Shown: positions 1-14,200 of the stretch, piece after piece
Position numbering within the stretch: position 1 is the first letter of the stretch
How the letters are laid out: every line of letters starts with the position of its first letter
Source of the DNA: Leptasterias polaris
Taxonomy: Eukaryota > Echinodermata > Asteroidea > Forcipulatida > Asteriidae
Reading direction: 5' to 3'
DNA: 64,000 bases
NCBI GenBank assembly: GCA_037783415.1
Contig: JAZGTN010000014.1
Span: 1,116,001 to 1,180,000 of the forward strand
The notes under the pieces: model-generated
Database searches by the model: none
What the model was told of the DNA's origin: nothing
The model's input: only the letters and a program-made list of their open reading frames with translations
Translations under genes and position numbers: made by a program

Positions 1-22
1 ACACTCGTAACATAACACTTAC

Positions 23-1884
23 CCACTGAGAATTTGCTACCTGTTATTGTCGGCGTTTGGGTATCAAAGTATAGAATCACACCTTGTGGCGTATCTATAG
101 TAAGTTCCATCTCCATTGGTAGTACCAGCTTTGATACTTTCTCAATGACACCTTGACGTGTAGTGAATCTGTCACATGGTGATTCATCCATTTCTGCGCT
201 TGCTGAAATTTAATGACAAATATTCTTGTACAAATTGCGATCAATCCCTACTCAAGTTTTTCTAAAAGAAATAAAACAATGTGGGGAAGCTTTGAATATA
301 AAAAGAGATATTCACATGAATGAAACATACCATCCTCGCATCCAAGCCCTTCAAGAATTTTCTCCTTGTTTGTTTTGAATGGGACGTAATGAATACCATC
401 CACTCCGCTAGGATGAGGTTGTGCCTTGTTGTTCCATCCACCCAGTCGAAACTCTGTGCATTCACACGGGTTTCTCTCAGCAATATACCAGCGATGTCCA
501 TTCTTAGAGGCTGGTTCTTGACCAATGTAGCAAACATGGGCTTGAACTGAAAACAAAAATTAACACCACATGTCCACGCTATTTGAAGTGTTTCAATAAT
601 GTTTACATTGAACAGTCAAGCACTGAGAATTCTGAAAGAATCCCGATCAATGTGAAACAATTTTTACCACATCCACGTCAGCTGGTAGCATTTATTTGAT
701 TTTAGGGAGAAAACAAACCTTGTGGCCCCTCTCAGTAATTGTATTAAATCACTTTTGTGCTTGTTTTATAAGAGGAAAAAGTGCCATATCTCTGTATGTT
801 TAATAGTATAATCATCAAGCCTTAAAATAATCAATATTGCTTTGCTTCATATGTAATGACATCACACAAGTCTGCAGTATGATATTGAGTGTTGTAAAAT
901 GTAACAAAACAGAAAACAGCATGTGGTAGCCTACTTAATAGTAGTTGGTGTCAGTGGCTTCATTGTAAGTTACGTAAACTACCTAAATCATGGCAGGCCC
1001 TATAGGGTAGATTTTCAGTTCCATTCCATGTAACATACATTTCTAATATAAAAGATGGTCAACTTGTTCAACTTAATGTTCGTACTAAAAGTAAAATTGT
1101 ACTAAAATGCAAGGAAAATAATTGCATTTAATCTAGAAATTTGGGCAAGAACAGGCAACTTCACTTAAAACTGGAACACTAAAACAATTGGTATGATCTG
1201 AGCTCATATTAAAACGGTGAATGTCTGTACCAAGATTTTGGCTCAGGCAAATCACCCGCCTGTCAATATTTGTTAAATTCCCAAGAAAGAAGAAGAAAAA
1301 TTTACTAAATGAATAAAAAGTTTCTTTCGTGTCATAGTACTGTTCAATTGTCTTTTGGGGGTTCTTTCAAGTCATTAAGTAATCAATTTTATTGTCCGAA
1401 AAGCCTTTGACCCATTAAATTGAAAACAAAATAAAAATCCCGGGTCCCATTGGATCTAAACCATTTTTGTCGAATTACCCAGATGTCTGCGATGTCTGTA
1501 ACCAGAAATGGATCAAAATTACTCATAATTCAAGTTCAAATACCTTTTTAAACAAGTCTACTGGTCAACTTGGATATTGATTTCCAGGATTCCGACCCAA
1601 CCCACAAAATGGGTCAGAGCCCATGGAACCTGGAATCCGGGTCAACTCTGACCCTGGGTTTTTGTCTTCAATCAAATCATCAAGTTGTATGAAAATACAC
1701 CAGGCCCTAATAAACATATACAGCGAAAGCTTCATTATGAAAGGTAGGCCTACTATTTAATTTGTACAATAGATAATGGTAAGATATAAGCCTATGGTGG
1801 GAAACTATTTCAAATCTTAGTCTTACCTTGAATAGATAATGACGATATCAATAGAACTTTAAACAGTGATGACATCGAAGCCAT
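23..1884 (-). CDS. Copy 0: secreted protein gene, partial (exons 1-3)
   Basis: Older paralogue of the genes at 8,285-15,297 and 21,476-30,164; I do not recognise the family. Exon 1 (1884-1827) starts at ATG and encodes a 19-residue leader, MASMSSLFKVLLISSLSIQ, ending in a CAAG|GTAAGA donor. Exon 2 (546-331, 216 bp) follows a TTTTCAG acceptor and encodes a Cys-containing stretch with VCYIGQEPA and ERNPCECTEFRLGG. Exon 3 (202-23, 180 bp) ends at GTGG|GTAAGT. All three exons join in phase 1, and exon 4 lies beyond the left edge of the window. Exon 3 is three codons shorter than in copies A and B. The introns carry no DIRS element. The coding frame stays open while the introns have diverged, so this copy may still be functional. 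The protein is inferred to be secreted from its leader. Confidence 0.65.
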
Positions 1885-2590
1885 ATTTTGGTCAATAGCA
1901 GTAACTTGCAGGAGAAGCTTGTTCACGAGCTTGTCGACTCTTGTAAATTCAACTCTGTACTAATCCAAGTTTGGTATGCCGCTCCTCAGGTACGTATGGA
2001 TGCAGGCTCGCTATGGTAACCATAAATCTCAGCATGGCAATATAGAAACATGGGTGTGGCAATGACGAGATGCTTTTTAGCTAGGTAAAACTGGTAATAG
2101 TAAACACAAGACACGACACGGCAAGGTCACTTTGAAGCCTGGCAAATAAGCTAAAGCTGTAGTATTGATTTTACTTGTCTGTCCAAACGTTCTTCAATTT
2201 GAAGTCTTCGATTTCAAATAAAAATCTGACATTAGGTCAGATTTTTTGTTGATTTTAATGGGGAAAAAATAGGAAATTTCAACTGCTATAATAAAAAAAG
2301 TTTTAATTTCAGGTATTGAGTGAAACCTAAGCCCTCATTGTGATAGTAAAACATTTTTTTAAATGCTTTATCATCAGGGTTACGACAACTTTTTAACAAA
2401 TAATACATAAACAAACATTTGACGAAAATCAGGCCATGTAACTTTCAGAAAAGTTTGCCTGAAATTGTCAAAATTACAATTCCAAACTCACACAAATATC
2501 CTCACTATTATGGGTAAATACGGTAACATTGTTCGAACTGAAAACTGTTTGCGGCAAACAGGCGAGCTTGGCTCTGCCGAGTAACAAAAC
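1885..2590. other. Upstream sequence of copy 0, no gene seen
   Basis: This is the 5' side of copy 0. Its first part (to about 2,150) is still alignable by eye with the region upstream of copy A exon 1 (15,298-15,530), including a shared stretch reading GAGAAGCTTGTTC and GAGCTTGTCGACTCTTGTAAA. Beyond that it is AT-rich and I see no coding signal. Position 2,591 is the left breakpoint of the recent tandem duplication. Confidence 0.4.
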
Positions 2591-4112
2591 AGTCAAAGCA
2601 AAGTTGGATTAGTATCAAACACGCTCCCTTCCCAATGCAGCAATCCCAGCAGGAAATTGCCAGCTAAAGAAATCAATAATATCATTGTGGGTCGCATGGT
2701 GGATATAATTGTGACGTCAGCGTTACAAAAACCCTTTCTCTACGGTATAACAAAGATAGAAGAAAGCTTCTTATTATCAGTTGTTGACCAAAATGCCCAA
2801 GAGTCGGTCACGGACGGCATAGGCTGGAATGGGAATGTGTGTATAATCAATTTGGACTGAATTTTATATTGTGTTATAATTAAATTGTTTACTACCTATA
2901 AAGTTTAATCTCTTTCAACCACTGCTGAGTAGACTGCATTGTGACCATATTGTAATCAATCAGCCAGTTTTCCATCTTAATTTTAAAAAGTATTTTTCCA
3001 GATTTATTACAGTAATACAAATTGTAATACCAGTATGGATATCAATGAAAAATACACCAACATTTTTTAGAAATACAAATAATGTTTTGCTCATTCACAT
3101 TTGACAATAAGATTTTAAAAGTAGTAACAAAATTTGTGTTTGCCTCCATTAAAACTAAATTGCCAAAGCTTCAATTCCAAGCCGCCAACAACCACATAGG
3201 AGAGAACCGTATCGTAAGAGTATTTTGGTTCCTGTCGCAGCATTTCTTTTCCTGTCAATTTTTTTTCCTGTCAGTTTGTTTTTTTGGTGTTGCATTTTTT
3301 AAAGGTGAACAAAGGTGGCACATAGGCCTAATGGAACACTATAACAGCGAATTAACACATTCAAATCCGGAAATTCAACCCCCCACCCCCTGTTTGATGT
3401 TCCAACATATTGGTTATGTTGGTGGATCAAACTGCACATGACCACCCTGTGCAGACGGTTGTAACATAGTTTGGCACAGGTTGAGGAGAAGTTTCTTGAT
3501 TTTCCTTTTTATTTTTACCAAATAATTATATGTATTTATTTTACATCCCCCCCCCCCTGCAAACTACAGGATTAAACAAAAAACATGAGCAATTCTTTAT
3601 GCTTGAAAGTATATCAACTAACATTTTGTTGCATTATGTGTATGCAAAATGCATGGGCATGAGTGCAATGGTCTCGCCAATAGTTAGTAATATCATCATT
3701 ATTTGGCTAACTTTCCATACACACTGAATGTGGGATAGCAGTTCAAATGGCCTTGTAAAAAAAAGGAACAAGCAAACGATGATAAAAAGCAATGACTACA
3801 AAAACTATAATTTGTCATTTATTAGAATGTGTTGGTTGAGCGTACTAGGTCATGATAAACTATATATGGCCTTTTCGATTTGTTGGCAGCTAGGACTTTT
3901 GCGAAGGGTGTTGCCAATGTTACGTGCGGCTAATCCATAAGCGTCTGAAAGAATGGGGCACGACAGAGACAATTAGATTCGAAAGGCAGAACATAAAGAT
4001 AATTACCACCAGCAATTATAATTCATAACAAATAATTTAACACAAGAATCAATATATACACACACACAAAAACAGTTAAACTAATTAATAGAATTAATGT
4101 TCCACACTTTAA

Positions 4113-5085
4113 AGGGCCTATGAAATAGATTTTTTTAATGCTGGAAACAATAAAGTATGCCTATTACAACATATATTTGATTTTTTTTTTTTTTTCACAA
4201 GCCATTTTACACCATTAAAAAAATCATTTCGAAATTTAGGGGGGCCGCAGCGCCCCACCCATACCTCCTCATTAACATAAAATCCGTGACGTAAACAAAG
4301 GCAATTCAGCAGAACGACTTGTCATACGTAACGTCATGTGTGTGTGGCCACCCGACCGCACCGCCGAGCGAACACACGGAAGGAAAACGTTCAATCTTCA
4401 ATTACATGACCAACGTGGAAATCGCTCTCCCTACACTTCGAAATAGAATTTATACTGTAAAACAGCACAATTTGTCTGCCTACCAATTGGTATTGCCCAG
4501 CCTAGCAACGTGTTCTTCATCTTCGGAGTCTGACTCTGATTCAGATCCTAGTTCGCCGTCGTCTTCTGCTAGTTCTGGTTCGTACAAGTAGGGCTGCACT
4601 CCGAGCACCTCGTCGTTTCTGTCGGTGTCGCTCCCATCGCTACTCCCATCGCTGGACAAATCACTGCTGTCCGATGATTCGCTCCCACACTGGACAAATC
4701 TTTCTGGTTCTGAGGTAAAGGAAGGGGAATCCTCACCTAATCCGGACATTATTTTCTTTGTTTTTGCGATTTATTCCAGTGGAGTATCAACGTACGCCTT
4801 GACGATCGACTCGACTCGGCTGTATACTTAAACTGCGCGCGCCTGGGCACCAGACCACGACTGAGATCTCGATCTGGGAGCCGCTGCCTTTGTGTACGTC
4901 ACGAACAGCGCCCTCTTGTGGCGTCTAAAATACGAAAGTTTCGGGGGGGGTATTTTTTTTATTGAATTAAAATACAAAAATGCACTCCAGACACTAAACA
5001 GTTTTTAAAAATAATTTCTTTTCATATGAACTAATTTAGTAAAGCTATAAAAAACACACACAAAAAATACCACTTCATAGGCCCT
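4113..5085. mobile_element. piggyBac-like non-autonomous element (TTAA target site)
   Basis: Copy B has a single intact TTAA at the matching site (about 18,284), so insertion is proven by comparison. The element begins AGGGCCTATGAA and ends in the reverse complement TTCATAGGCCCT, with TTAA on each side (4109-4112 and 5086-5089). A TTAA target duplication is characteristic of piggyBac and Kolobok-type transposons. There is no transposase. Inside lies a GC-richer part (about 4,200-4,930) with a coding-looking exon on the minus strand. Because copy B is empty, insertion followed the segmental duplication or is a haplotype polymorphism. Confidence 0.85.
4484..4749 (-). CDS. P2X7-intracellular-domain-like first exon carried by the TTAA element
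   Basis: An open frame from ATG (4749) encodes about 88 residues: an acidic Ser/Asp/Glu-rich start, then VQPYLYEPE, another acidic run, and RLGNTNW at a TTG|GTAGGC splice donor (4484). The combination of an acidic N-terminus, a PYxxEP motif and a final GNTxW (normally followed by a C-x-C-G-x-C segment) recalls the P2X7-intracellular-domain-like proteins common in invertebrate genomes. That assignment rests on remembered motifs. No second exon is visible inside the element, so this is probably a captured 5' exon and not a whole gene. It is absent from copy B. Confidence 0.45.
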
Positions 5086-5089
5086 TTAA

Positions 5090-8000
5090 GAAATGATGAA
5101 GCGCCAGCCATAGCTGTAGCTCTGATAGCCGCAGATTCGGACATAACCTTTAGATTATGCACATTTTGGTAATTGCAATAACTTGAATAATGGGAACTTG
5201 GAAAGTTGGCCCTGTTTATTTGGCGCGTTTTAGTTAACATGGAAACAGTTTACACTAATGGATATATTTATGTATGCTTCCTTTTGGTACCAAAACTGTT
5301 CAATGTATCCGATATGATATTAAACAGCGCCCTCTTTTGATGCTGTGCTACTTAGTTGAGTTATGCCAGGTTGCTACCCGAATGGATGGTAGCAACAGTT
5401 GACCTATACCGACTGGGTACAAAGTACACACAACACACATGTACGAAACTGCATACAAATATCTATTCGATCACCCAAGCTGCCATTGTACAAGTACATA
5501 AACCACAATCATAACACAAAATGAAATCTCACATCATTCCAAGAAAATGGAATGAAACTGAACTTCCCATCCAGTGCATATTATGAATAATCTTGAATGA
5601 TATTTTAGTCTAAGTTTTAGGAGAAAATTATTTTATTCTTATTTTATCAAACAATATTGGTGACCTGTTACAAAATCTGAATGAAAAATGCATGAACTTA
5701 TATTGGCTATAGTTCCACACTCACAAAACTCCCAGGTCAAAATTGACTCGGATCTTAGTTCCACAGGACTATGGCCCATTTCTGGGTCAGTGTGACCCAA
5801 AATATGGGTAAAAATGACCCGAAAAAGGGTCAGACTCACGCATAACTAGACTACCAAAATGGCACAAGATTTTGAGATGATTGACGTCCGGTGATTTGGG
5901 TCAATAAAAGCTGCACTACTAATCACTTCATATAAATAACAGTCAATGATGAGATAAAATAAAACACCACCATTACAGCCCTAAATCCTGTATGCACAGG
6001 GTATTTCTTATTGCTTATAAACAGTAGTGAGATTGTCAAGGAAACACTACATAAGTGGGTAATCAATAACCTTTATAGACCAAGAGGTACACTGGATGCA
6101 GCAAAAAAAAACATGGTATTTTGGCCAAAAACAAAACATTTGAGTAGTATTTTCTAAGTTTTTATTTTGAAATGCAATGGGGAAAAAACTATCTGAAAAG
6201 ATGAAAAGATCGGGTAAATTATTAAGTTTTGAGAGAGTGTGCATTAATTAATGGTTTTGCTGCGACAGCAAACTACTTCATAAAGCTCCCCCAGAGGGCT
6301 TAGATATTTTTTGTGTATGCTCTAGAACACGTTTTGTTTCCTGGAATGTTTCGCTTTACTATAATGCTAAGCAATCAAGTTAAACTGATTTCAGTTTGTG
6401 CTTCAGTTTATTCTCTTCAATGCATCGCACGGTATCTTATTGTTGCATTCCTTGCAACGGGCGAGTGTGCAAGCTTCTCCATACAGGAAATGACAATAAT
6501 AAACTTGTGTACGAAATAAACAGAGTTCAAATAATCTTACTTAGTGACAAACACGTGGACTGGTTTATTGTTTTTATTTACTTATCACATAAAGTTTTGA
6601 CATTTACATTCAGTGGTAGAGTAATAGTGTTACTAGTTATAAGTTCTGCCATTGCTTAAGGATCAAGAGATTCATTACGAGACTTAACTATAACTTGATA
6701 AGACTCTATGAGAATGATCTCTGGGTAAAAGGTGATCTGAACTGATCTACTCCGAGCTACATGCTCTGATGAGATGCTGAAAGAAGGAAATCTTGGGTAA
6801 ATAATAGAAATCTAGAGTACAGAAATGAATTCAAGATTAGCCAAGTTCGGGATCTTGACAAATTCAAAACTGCCATGCTACAGGTATGTCTACCCTACCA
6901 TTACGTGATGTATCTTCCAGCAGCTGGGAGTAACATCACATATATAGGGGTAGCGATGTGGCAAGTTGATAACCCAAATAAGGAGTGGTGGGTATAGCAA
7001 GAATAAAGTGATTGACAGTGAGTTAGAATAAGGGCGGTGCTTGAAATTAGAATGTGCAGTTATGCAAGGATATTACGTTAAAAAATACACCCAAAAAACA
7101 AACTGCTATCTTTGAACTCATATTTATTTATACGGGTTAGTTTTGATTAATTGAAACTTTTTGGTTCTGAACAATCGTAGGACTCGCAAAACTAATGCCC
7201 TTTTCTGATGTCTAACTTTCTTTCATTCATGCACTGACATTATACATCTACACTGTCTAGCCTGAGTACAATGTAAAATGACATCCAGTTCAATTGAAAT
7301 TACACAAGTTGAAACATTGTAAATAATTATATAGGTGCTTAGACATGTGTTAATAAAAAGCAAATTATCCAATCGTTGAATTAACTACAAAGAAGTCTAA
7401 TTTAAACACTGAAGTATAAGCATTCACAAGAAAGAAAAGCAAATTTAGAAAGAAAAAAAACACATGTAAATTTCTTTCCTGGCTTCAGTTAACTTGACTT
7501 TTATGTAAAAGTATTTCACTTTATGTTATAATGTAATTGTTATCACATGATACACAGGTGCCAAAAACCAAGGGAATTACCAAACCAAAAATAACTGTCA
7601 TCATATTTTCAAAACAGCTACAAGAGGCGTTACATTTTTTGCGAAATATGTTACACTTAATGCTGCATAAGAACATTTAAATTGAAGTTGATTATGACGA
7701 GTACAATAACTTGATATACAGGTATCATTACTCAATAAAAGTCTATGTTTGGATTGAAAGGGGTGTTTTCCTGGGGAGTCTTTTTGGGGGGTTCATTTTG
7801 ACAGCATGCCTGTCTGTCTTTGTCTACTAGCTTTGTGTGTGTTCAAGATTACAATTTGTTTTGAAACATTTCATGACGATACTTTAGAAATTGTTCAGAT
7901 TGCTGAAAAGTCTCTCAAATTTCCCGTAGTACTTTTAATACAATCCCCCGTGGGTTAAATAAAACATTTTATATAATAAAACATGGTGCTAAAATTCCAT

Positions 8001-8284
8001 TTAAATAACACATACCATCAAAATAAAACTTTCTAAATAACTGTCCCAAAGTTTTAAAAGTTATTATATAACCCAATCTTATTAAGACCACTGTACTCAC
8101 AAATATATTGCTTTAAGCTTTAAATGATTATGAAACTGAAATAAATCGTTTGGTTTAATTAAAATTGATAAACATGTGTGTTTTAATTTTAATTTTAATA
8201 AAGACTGTTCTGAAGTGCTGCTTAAGTGCACGATATCACATTTATGTAAACATTATCATTATCATGTTAAACCCAGTGGTTATC
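5090..8284. other. Non-coding part of duplication unit A
   Basis: I see no gene I can support. Short frames here have identical copies in unit B because of the duplication and show no codon or splice structure. Around 5,700-5,840 the sequence is enriched in TGACCC/GGGTCA motifs, some as local inverted repeats. The same motif enrichment recurs near 1,590-1,670 and 14,980-15,050. Confidence 0.4.
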
Positions 8285-11200
8285 TCAGTTATTGAATAAA
8301 TCACACGGTTTATAAAACGACCAAACTGTGCCTTTTGAGTTACTATAGAGACCAATGAACCAACCATTTCTCCCGTAAGGCGGGTAAGTTGAATCGTAGG
8401 CGATGAGTGATTCAGGAATTCCTTTCAAACCAACTTTGATGCTCTTTTCATCAAATGTTATCATGACTGCTGACCCAGTGAAGTTCCAGCTTGAAGTGTG
8501 TTCCAGTGGTTGCAAGCGGCCAGAATAGGCGGAATAGATGGCTGAATAAAACTCTGGGCCCACCTCTTTCCAGAAGAAAATAAAACATGAAAATCTGTTT
8601 TAAATATCAATGCTACAACTAATAAGGACGCATTCCCAGGTAATTTTCTAATTATCTATAAACCTGATTTGCAAGAAAGAACCGAACACGAAAATTGACA
8701 ATTTTCTGATTTGAAAATATACTAATAAATAGATAATTAACAGCAATTCCCCTTGGGCCTAAGTAACACATAGGCTAATTCATTTGCAACTATTTCCAAT
8801 CTCCCCAAAAACAAACTATTAAAATTTTATTTTTCAAACAAAGAATATTTTTAAAGAAGAAAAAGTCCCTTGTGCCACAGTGAAGAGTTCCTTTGCATGC
8901 TGTAAAGTTTGTTGCCCCATCATGGCTGTAAAAATGCCCAAATGTAACAAGACGTATACACTCATGAGATAACACTTACCCACTGTGAATTTGCTATCTC
9001 TTGTTATTGGCGTTTGGGTATTGAAGTATAGAATTACACCTTGTGGCGTATCTACAGTTAATTCCATCTCCAATGGTAGTACCAGCTTTGATTCTTTCTC
9101 AATGACACCTTGACTTTGTGTAGTGTATCTGTAACATGGTGATTCATCTATTAGGCCTATTGCGCTTGCTGAAAATTAATGAAAAATATTCTTATACAAA
9201 TTGCAATCAATCGTCGAGCAAGTAAATGGGTTAGGTCAAACGCTATTGGGTTGTTGTTGATTTTTTTAAAGCGCAGCAAATTTATTAATGCGTGTTATTG
9301 GTTTATCATAATGATCATTTGTTGTAAAAGATTTGGAACTTCTACAGTGATCCGCCAGTATCGAAGAAAGTTAAAATGTTTACTGTAGACTTGTTTTCAG
9401 TCTTTTATTAAAAGGAAGGTATACGCTTGGTAATAATCACTCTAAAAAAATGTTCCCCTCCCACTAATAAAGTACTACATGGAACAGCGCATCAACCCTC
9501 TCACTGATAACCTTCCATCACAGACTTCTGAATCCTGTTAATCTGTTTGTATCCAACCTATGACAATTTTATGTCCAAAAATGAACGGAACTGTCTGATA
9601 GATCAGAATCTCGAAAATCCTTCCTTAAAGTTAACGCTGAAAGCGTTTATTTATCAAATAAATACAACAATGTGGGGAACTTTGGATACGAAAATAGATA
9701 TTCACATGAATGAAACATACCATCCTGGCACCCAAGCACTTCACGAATCTTCTCCTTGTTTGTTTTGAATGGGACGTAATGAATACCACCCACTCCACTA
9801 GGACGAGGTTGTGCTTTGGTGTTCAATCCACCCAGTCGAAACTCTGTGCATTCACACGGGTTTCTCTCAGCAATATACCAGCGATATCCGTTTACAGCAG
9901 CTGGTTCTTGACCAATGTAGCAAACATGGGCTTGAACTGAAAACAAAAATACCACCATATTTTCAGGCTGCTTGAAGTTATTTCCCACCCCACAGTAGTG
10001 TGGGCTGGGTCCTACGAACGAATACTTACCTGTAGAGCGAATACTACATTTGCATTGTTCCCTATGCCGGCAGGCAAATTGCTAAGAGTTTTACACACAA
10101 TAGAGCCCTCAAGTGTCCTGTCCCCGACGCCCTGTGACATGCGCACTAGGCTAGCGTCCTTTTTTTCTCGAGCGTTACGAGCGTAAGCACTCCAAGAGTT
10201 CGAGTATAGTGGGGAAGGAGGGAGGGTCTCTACAGGTAAGTATTCGTTCGTAGACCCAGCCCACATTACTGTGGGGTGGTAGTCTACTTCACTCTACTTA
10301 CCTGTAGAGCGAATACTACATTTGCATAGACTCGCACCGAGAAGGCGGTGGGTATACGCAGAACTATTGTATGTCAGCAGGGGCGTAGGACACAGGGCGT
10401 GTCTGAGTCAAAAAAAACGGGAGGCCTAGGATCCACCCCTTAAGGCTAAGTAGCGGTCTTCACGACGGAAGACTGCGCTAACTAACAATCTATATACCAG
10501 AAGCAAGACACTGCGACCTGGGTTGTAGACGAGCGTGGCCAAGGGTCCACAGGCTCGTGCGCAAGAAGTCAGGAGGGTAACGCCATTATGGGAGTATAAC
10601 CATAATGGGTTAGCCACATAGATATATATATATGAGGGGAGACAAAGAAGAGTAAACTCACCAGTTAATGATCCCGGCAGGCTCGACTGGCCGCCTTGAG
10701 AACTTCTCATCTTGCCCTGCCGTCTGCCTGAATGACATCCTTCAGGTAGCGCTCAGAGAACGTGTTAGGATTCTTCCAGCAGGCCGCCTTGGTGATGTTC
10801 GCTAGAGGCACACCCTTAAAAAAGGCCCAAGAAGCAGCTACCCCTCCGACTTCATGCGCCCGAATGGGACCATCGGCCGTAGGCCAGTCGCCTGGTACCG
10901 AGCGGATTGCCGTAATGATCAAGCGCGAGATGGTATCACATGACGCCGCCTGAAAGGAGTGACCTCGTACAGCTGATGTACCATTTGAGTGCCCCGACCG
11001 GGCACCAAAATTTGTCATTTGGTTCCGATGAAAAGGACTTAACATCCGGGACAAAAATGTCAGGAGGCGTAAAAGGACTCCGACTGGTTTTTGGTAAGAA
11101 AACCGGCCGTAGGGACCAGGCGGACACCGCCTGGTTCCCACCAGATGTGTCCTGCCCCCACCGATAGAGAGTGCAACTCACTGCGCCGTCGGGATGTAGC

Positions 11201-14200
11201 GACAGCCAGGAGGAAAGCAACCTTGATGGAGAGTTGCAACAGGGTTGAACAATCCATTGGTTCGAAAGGGGGCTTCGCCAAAGTAGACAGTACGCTAAAA
11301 AGGTCCCAGGACTGAACCAGTTTGCATACTGGGGACGAGATACAAACATCCCCTTGACAAGTTGGCTGATTGCCCGGTTATCCGAGACGGAAGAACCATC
11401 TGGGAAACCCAAATGGATTGCGGCGACGGCCGACCGGTAATTTTTTACCGTGCCCGTCGAGAGACTGCTGTCCAAAAGGTATACGAGGAAATCCCCCACC
11501 TCCCCTACAGAAGTATTGGAGGGACGGAGGGATTTCCGTCTACACTATTTGAAGAAATGGCGTAGTCGACTGTCGTATACCTTTCTGGTTGAGGCTCAAG
11601 TTCAACGCAAATAAGCTGCGATCGTTGCAGCTCGTCGTGAAAGGCCTGCTGAGCAGAGGGATCGCGTGACAATACCCAACAAGTCAGGTGAAGATCCCCC
11701 GGAGCCCGATGGATCATCCCCGAGGTTGGTTGATAGAGGAGATCCGGTCGCTTCGGTAGAATCACCGGGCGGTGAACCAGAAGCCTGACAAGCCGGGGGA
11801 ATCATGGCTGGCGGGGCCAGAATGGAGCTATGAGGAGGATTTGGCAGTCCTCCTGCTCGATCTTGGTAAGCACCCGAGAAATGAGGGAAATGGGCAGGAA
11901 AGCATAGGCCAGCAGGCCCTCCCACTGAACTGTTAGTGCATCGATCTGGGCCACTTGCGCAGTAAACCGGCAGTTGATTGTTCGTGTGAGAGGCAAACAA
12001 GTCCACGTTGGTTCGGTCGATCAGCTGGAAGAGCGACCAAGCCACCTGTGGAAGCAGGGACCATTCCGTCGGGGCGATCCAGCCTCTGGAGAGTACGTCG
12101 GCTGTGACGTTCTCTTTGCCCGCGATGTGGACTGCTGACAGAGCTATCCCGTGTTGCATGCACTAGAGGATAAGGTCCCACGCTAGTGCACACAGTCGGC
12201 CCGACCGAGTGACCCCCTAGTGATTAATGTACGCCACCACTGTGGTGTTGTCGCATCTCACCAGGACAGCTCACCTTTTGACGTCTGTCTGGAAATGTTT
12301 CAGTGCGTTGGAGACTGCTAACATTTCCAGGACATTGATGTGGGACGATCGGTGATCGGGGCCCCATACGCCCGCCACTTGTCGCGGGTGGAGGGTTGCC
12401 CCCCAGCCGTGGAGCGACGCGTCGGTCGTGATAGTCAGCGACGGACGGGGCGGGCGGAAAACGCGAACCTGCGTGACGTTCGCCTTGACTAGCCACCAAT
12501 GAAGGTGGGGGACAAGCCAGGGCGTAGTAGGCACCGGATGGTGGATTGGATGCCAAACGGGCCTGTAGAAAGAGAGCTGGTGAAGTTGGATAGGTCTCAT
12601 CCTCAGCCTGCAAAAATCTACAAAAATCTACTAAGTCCACCTTGCTGGCCATAAAGCCCAACAGCCTGAGCCACGCCAGTGCCGGAGCCACTACCGCCGG
12701 GAGGAAGAGGGACACGCACTGTTGAAGGTTCAACAGGCGATCCTCCAATGGGCGGGCCAGCCTCCTGCGAAGGTCAAGGGACGCACCCAGGAAGGTGGGA
12801 ACCTGCGAGGGGGTGGGCCGAGATTTCTCGGTGTTGATTATAAAACCGAGGTAGAAAGCTAGGCGCCAGGTAAGCCGGAGCGCCGCTTCTGTTTCCTCCC
12901 GAGAACAACCCACGACCATCCAATCGTCGAGATACATAAAAATCACGATGCCTCTCCTCCGCAGTGCCGCCCCGATCATCTTTGCGATCCGGGTGAACAC
13001 CCGTGGTGAGGTGGCCAGTTCGAACGGGAGCACCACAAATTCGTACAGGGTATCGTTGTATTGGAAACGTAGGAATTTGCGGTGCTCCGGCCTGATTGGT
13101 AAGTGAATATACGCGTCCTTCAGGTGATAGTGACTCCAGGATTGTCCTTAGCGTCTCCATACGGAAACGCTTCGGACGTATAAATCTGTTGAGGGGTTTC
13201 AGGTTTAGGATCGGGCGCCACAAGCCAGCCTCCTTCTTGGGGGTCAAGAAGAAGGTTGACATGAAGCCCGTCCGAGTCCCCAAACGGGGGACAATATGCA
13301 CTGCTCGCTTCAGGATGTTGATCTCCCCCTCTAGAGAGCAACGCTTTGCCATGTCGGATGGGTACGGGCGTTGGCCGACTTAGCATGTCCGACGGGGGGG
13401 TCCTCATAAACTTGAGCGCGTAACCGCTTCTGATCGTTTCGAGAACCCACCGGTCGGAGGTAACCTGAACCCAGGACCCCAAGAATTCCTGAAGGTGGCC
13501 TCCCACGGGTCCGCCCGGAGACAACCAAGTCACTTGCGCCACGCCCCGGTATAACGGGGAGCGGGCACACGAAAGCCGCGGCCCGACTGGGCACGCTGCT
13601 CTCTGAGAGGGGGCTGCGAGAGGGGGCTGCAAAAAAGTAAACCGGCCGAGTTTTCGAAAACTGCCCCGGGTCGCCTTTTGCGGGCGGCGTCGGGGGATGA
13701 CGAACGACGCCTGTTTCCTGGCCTTACCCGCGGCTTTGGATGCCGTGGCTTACGGCTTCTTCAGGTTGATCTTATCGGCAGCCTTGAGGCGCTTAGCCTC
13801 AGCCTCCATTGATTCCTGGAATTTTCCCGCAAACAGATCTGACCCTGTAAGTGGAAGGTCATCCCCTTCTTCTTGGAAGAACGACCTCGAGTGGTCACCG
13901 AGGATTGCTCGGATGTCACTTGGGCGACGGGGATGCCCGAACAGCGGGTAAAACCCGATGTGGATGGCGGGCCCTCAGGGTGTACCGATCCGAGGGGGCC
14001 CCATGGAGCATGCTCCCCGTGGCCAATGGCCTGAGCGGCCGACATCGCCCCGAGCCTGATAGCGTAGGTGGGTGCTGTGCGGTCAAGGCGGCCGTACAAA
14101 AGCCCGCCCCTGGGCACTGTGGTATCCACGGTGGCGTAGGGAGGGCCCGGGTGCATTGAGCTGCGAGGGTTAATTCCTCTGGCTGCATATGCCCTGTAGA

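Noticed and set aside
2657..3940. Plus-strand frames of 60-120 residues duplicated at 16,715-18,113
   Set aside because: Their conservation is explained by the recent segmental duplication. They have no family motifs and end at homopolymer-rich sequence.
10012..10266. Plus- and minus-strand frames across the DIRS end
   Set aside because: They arise from the inverted ICR and terminal-repeat sequence and are mirror images of each other.
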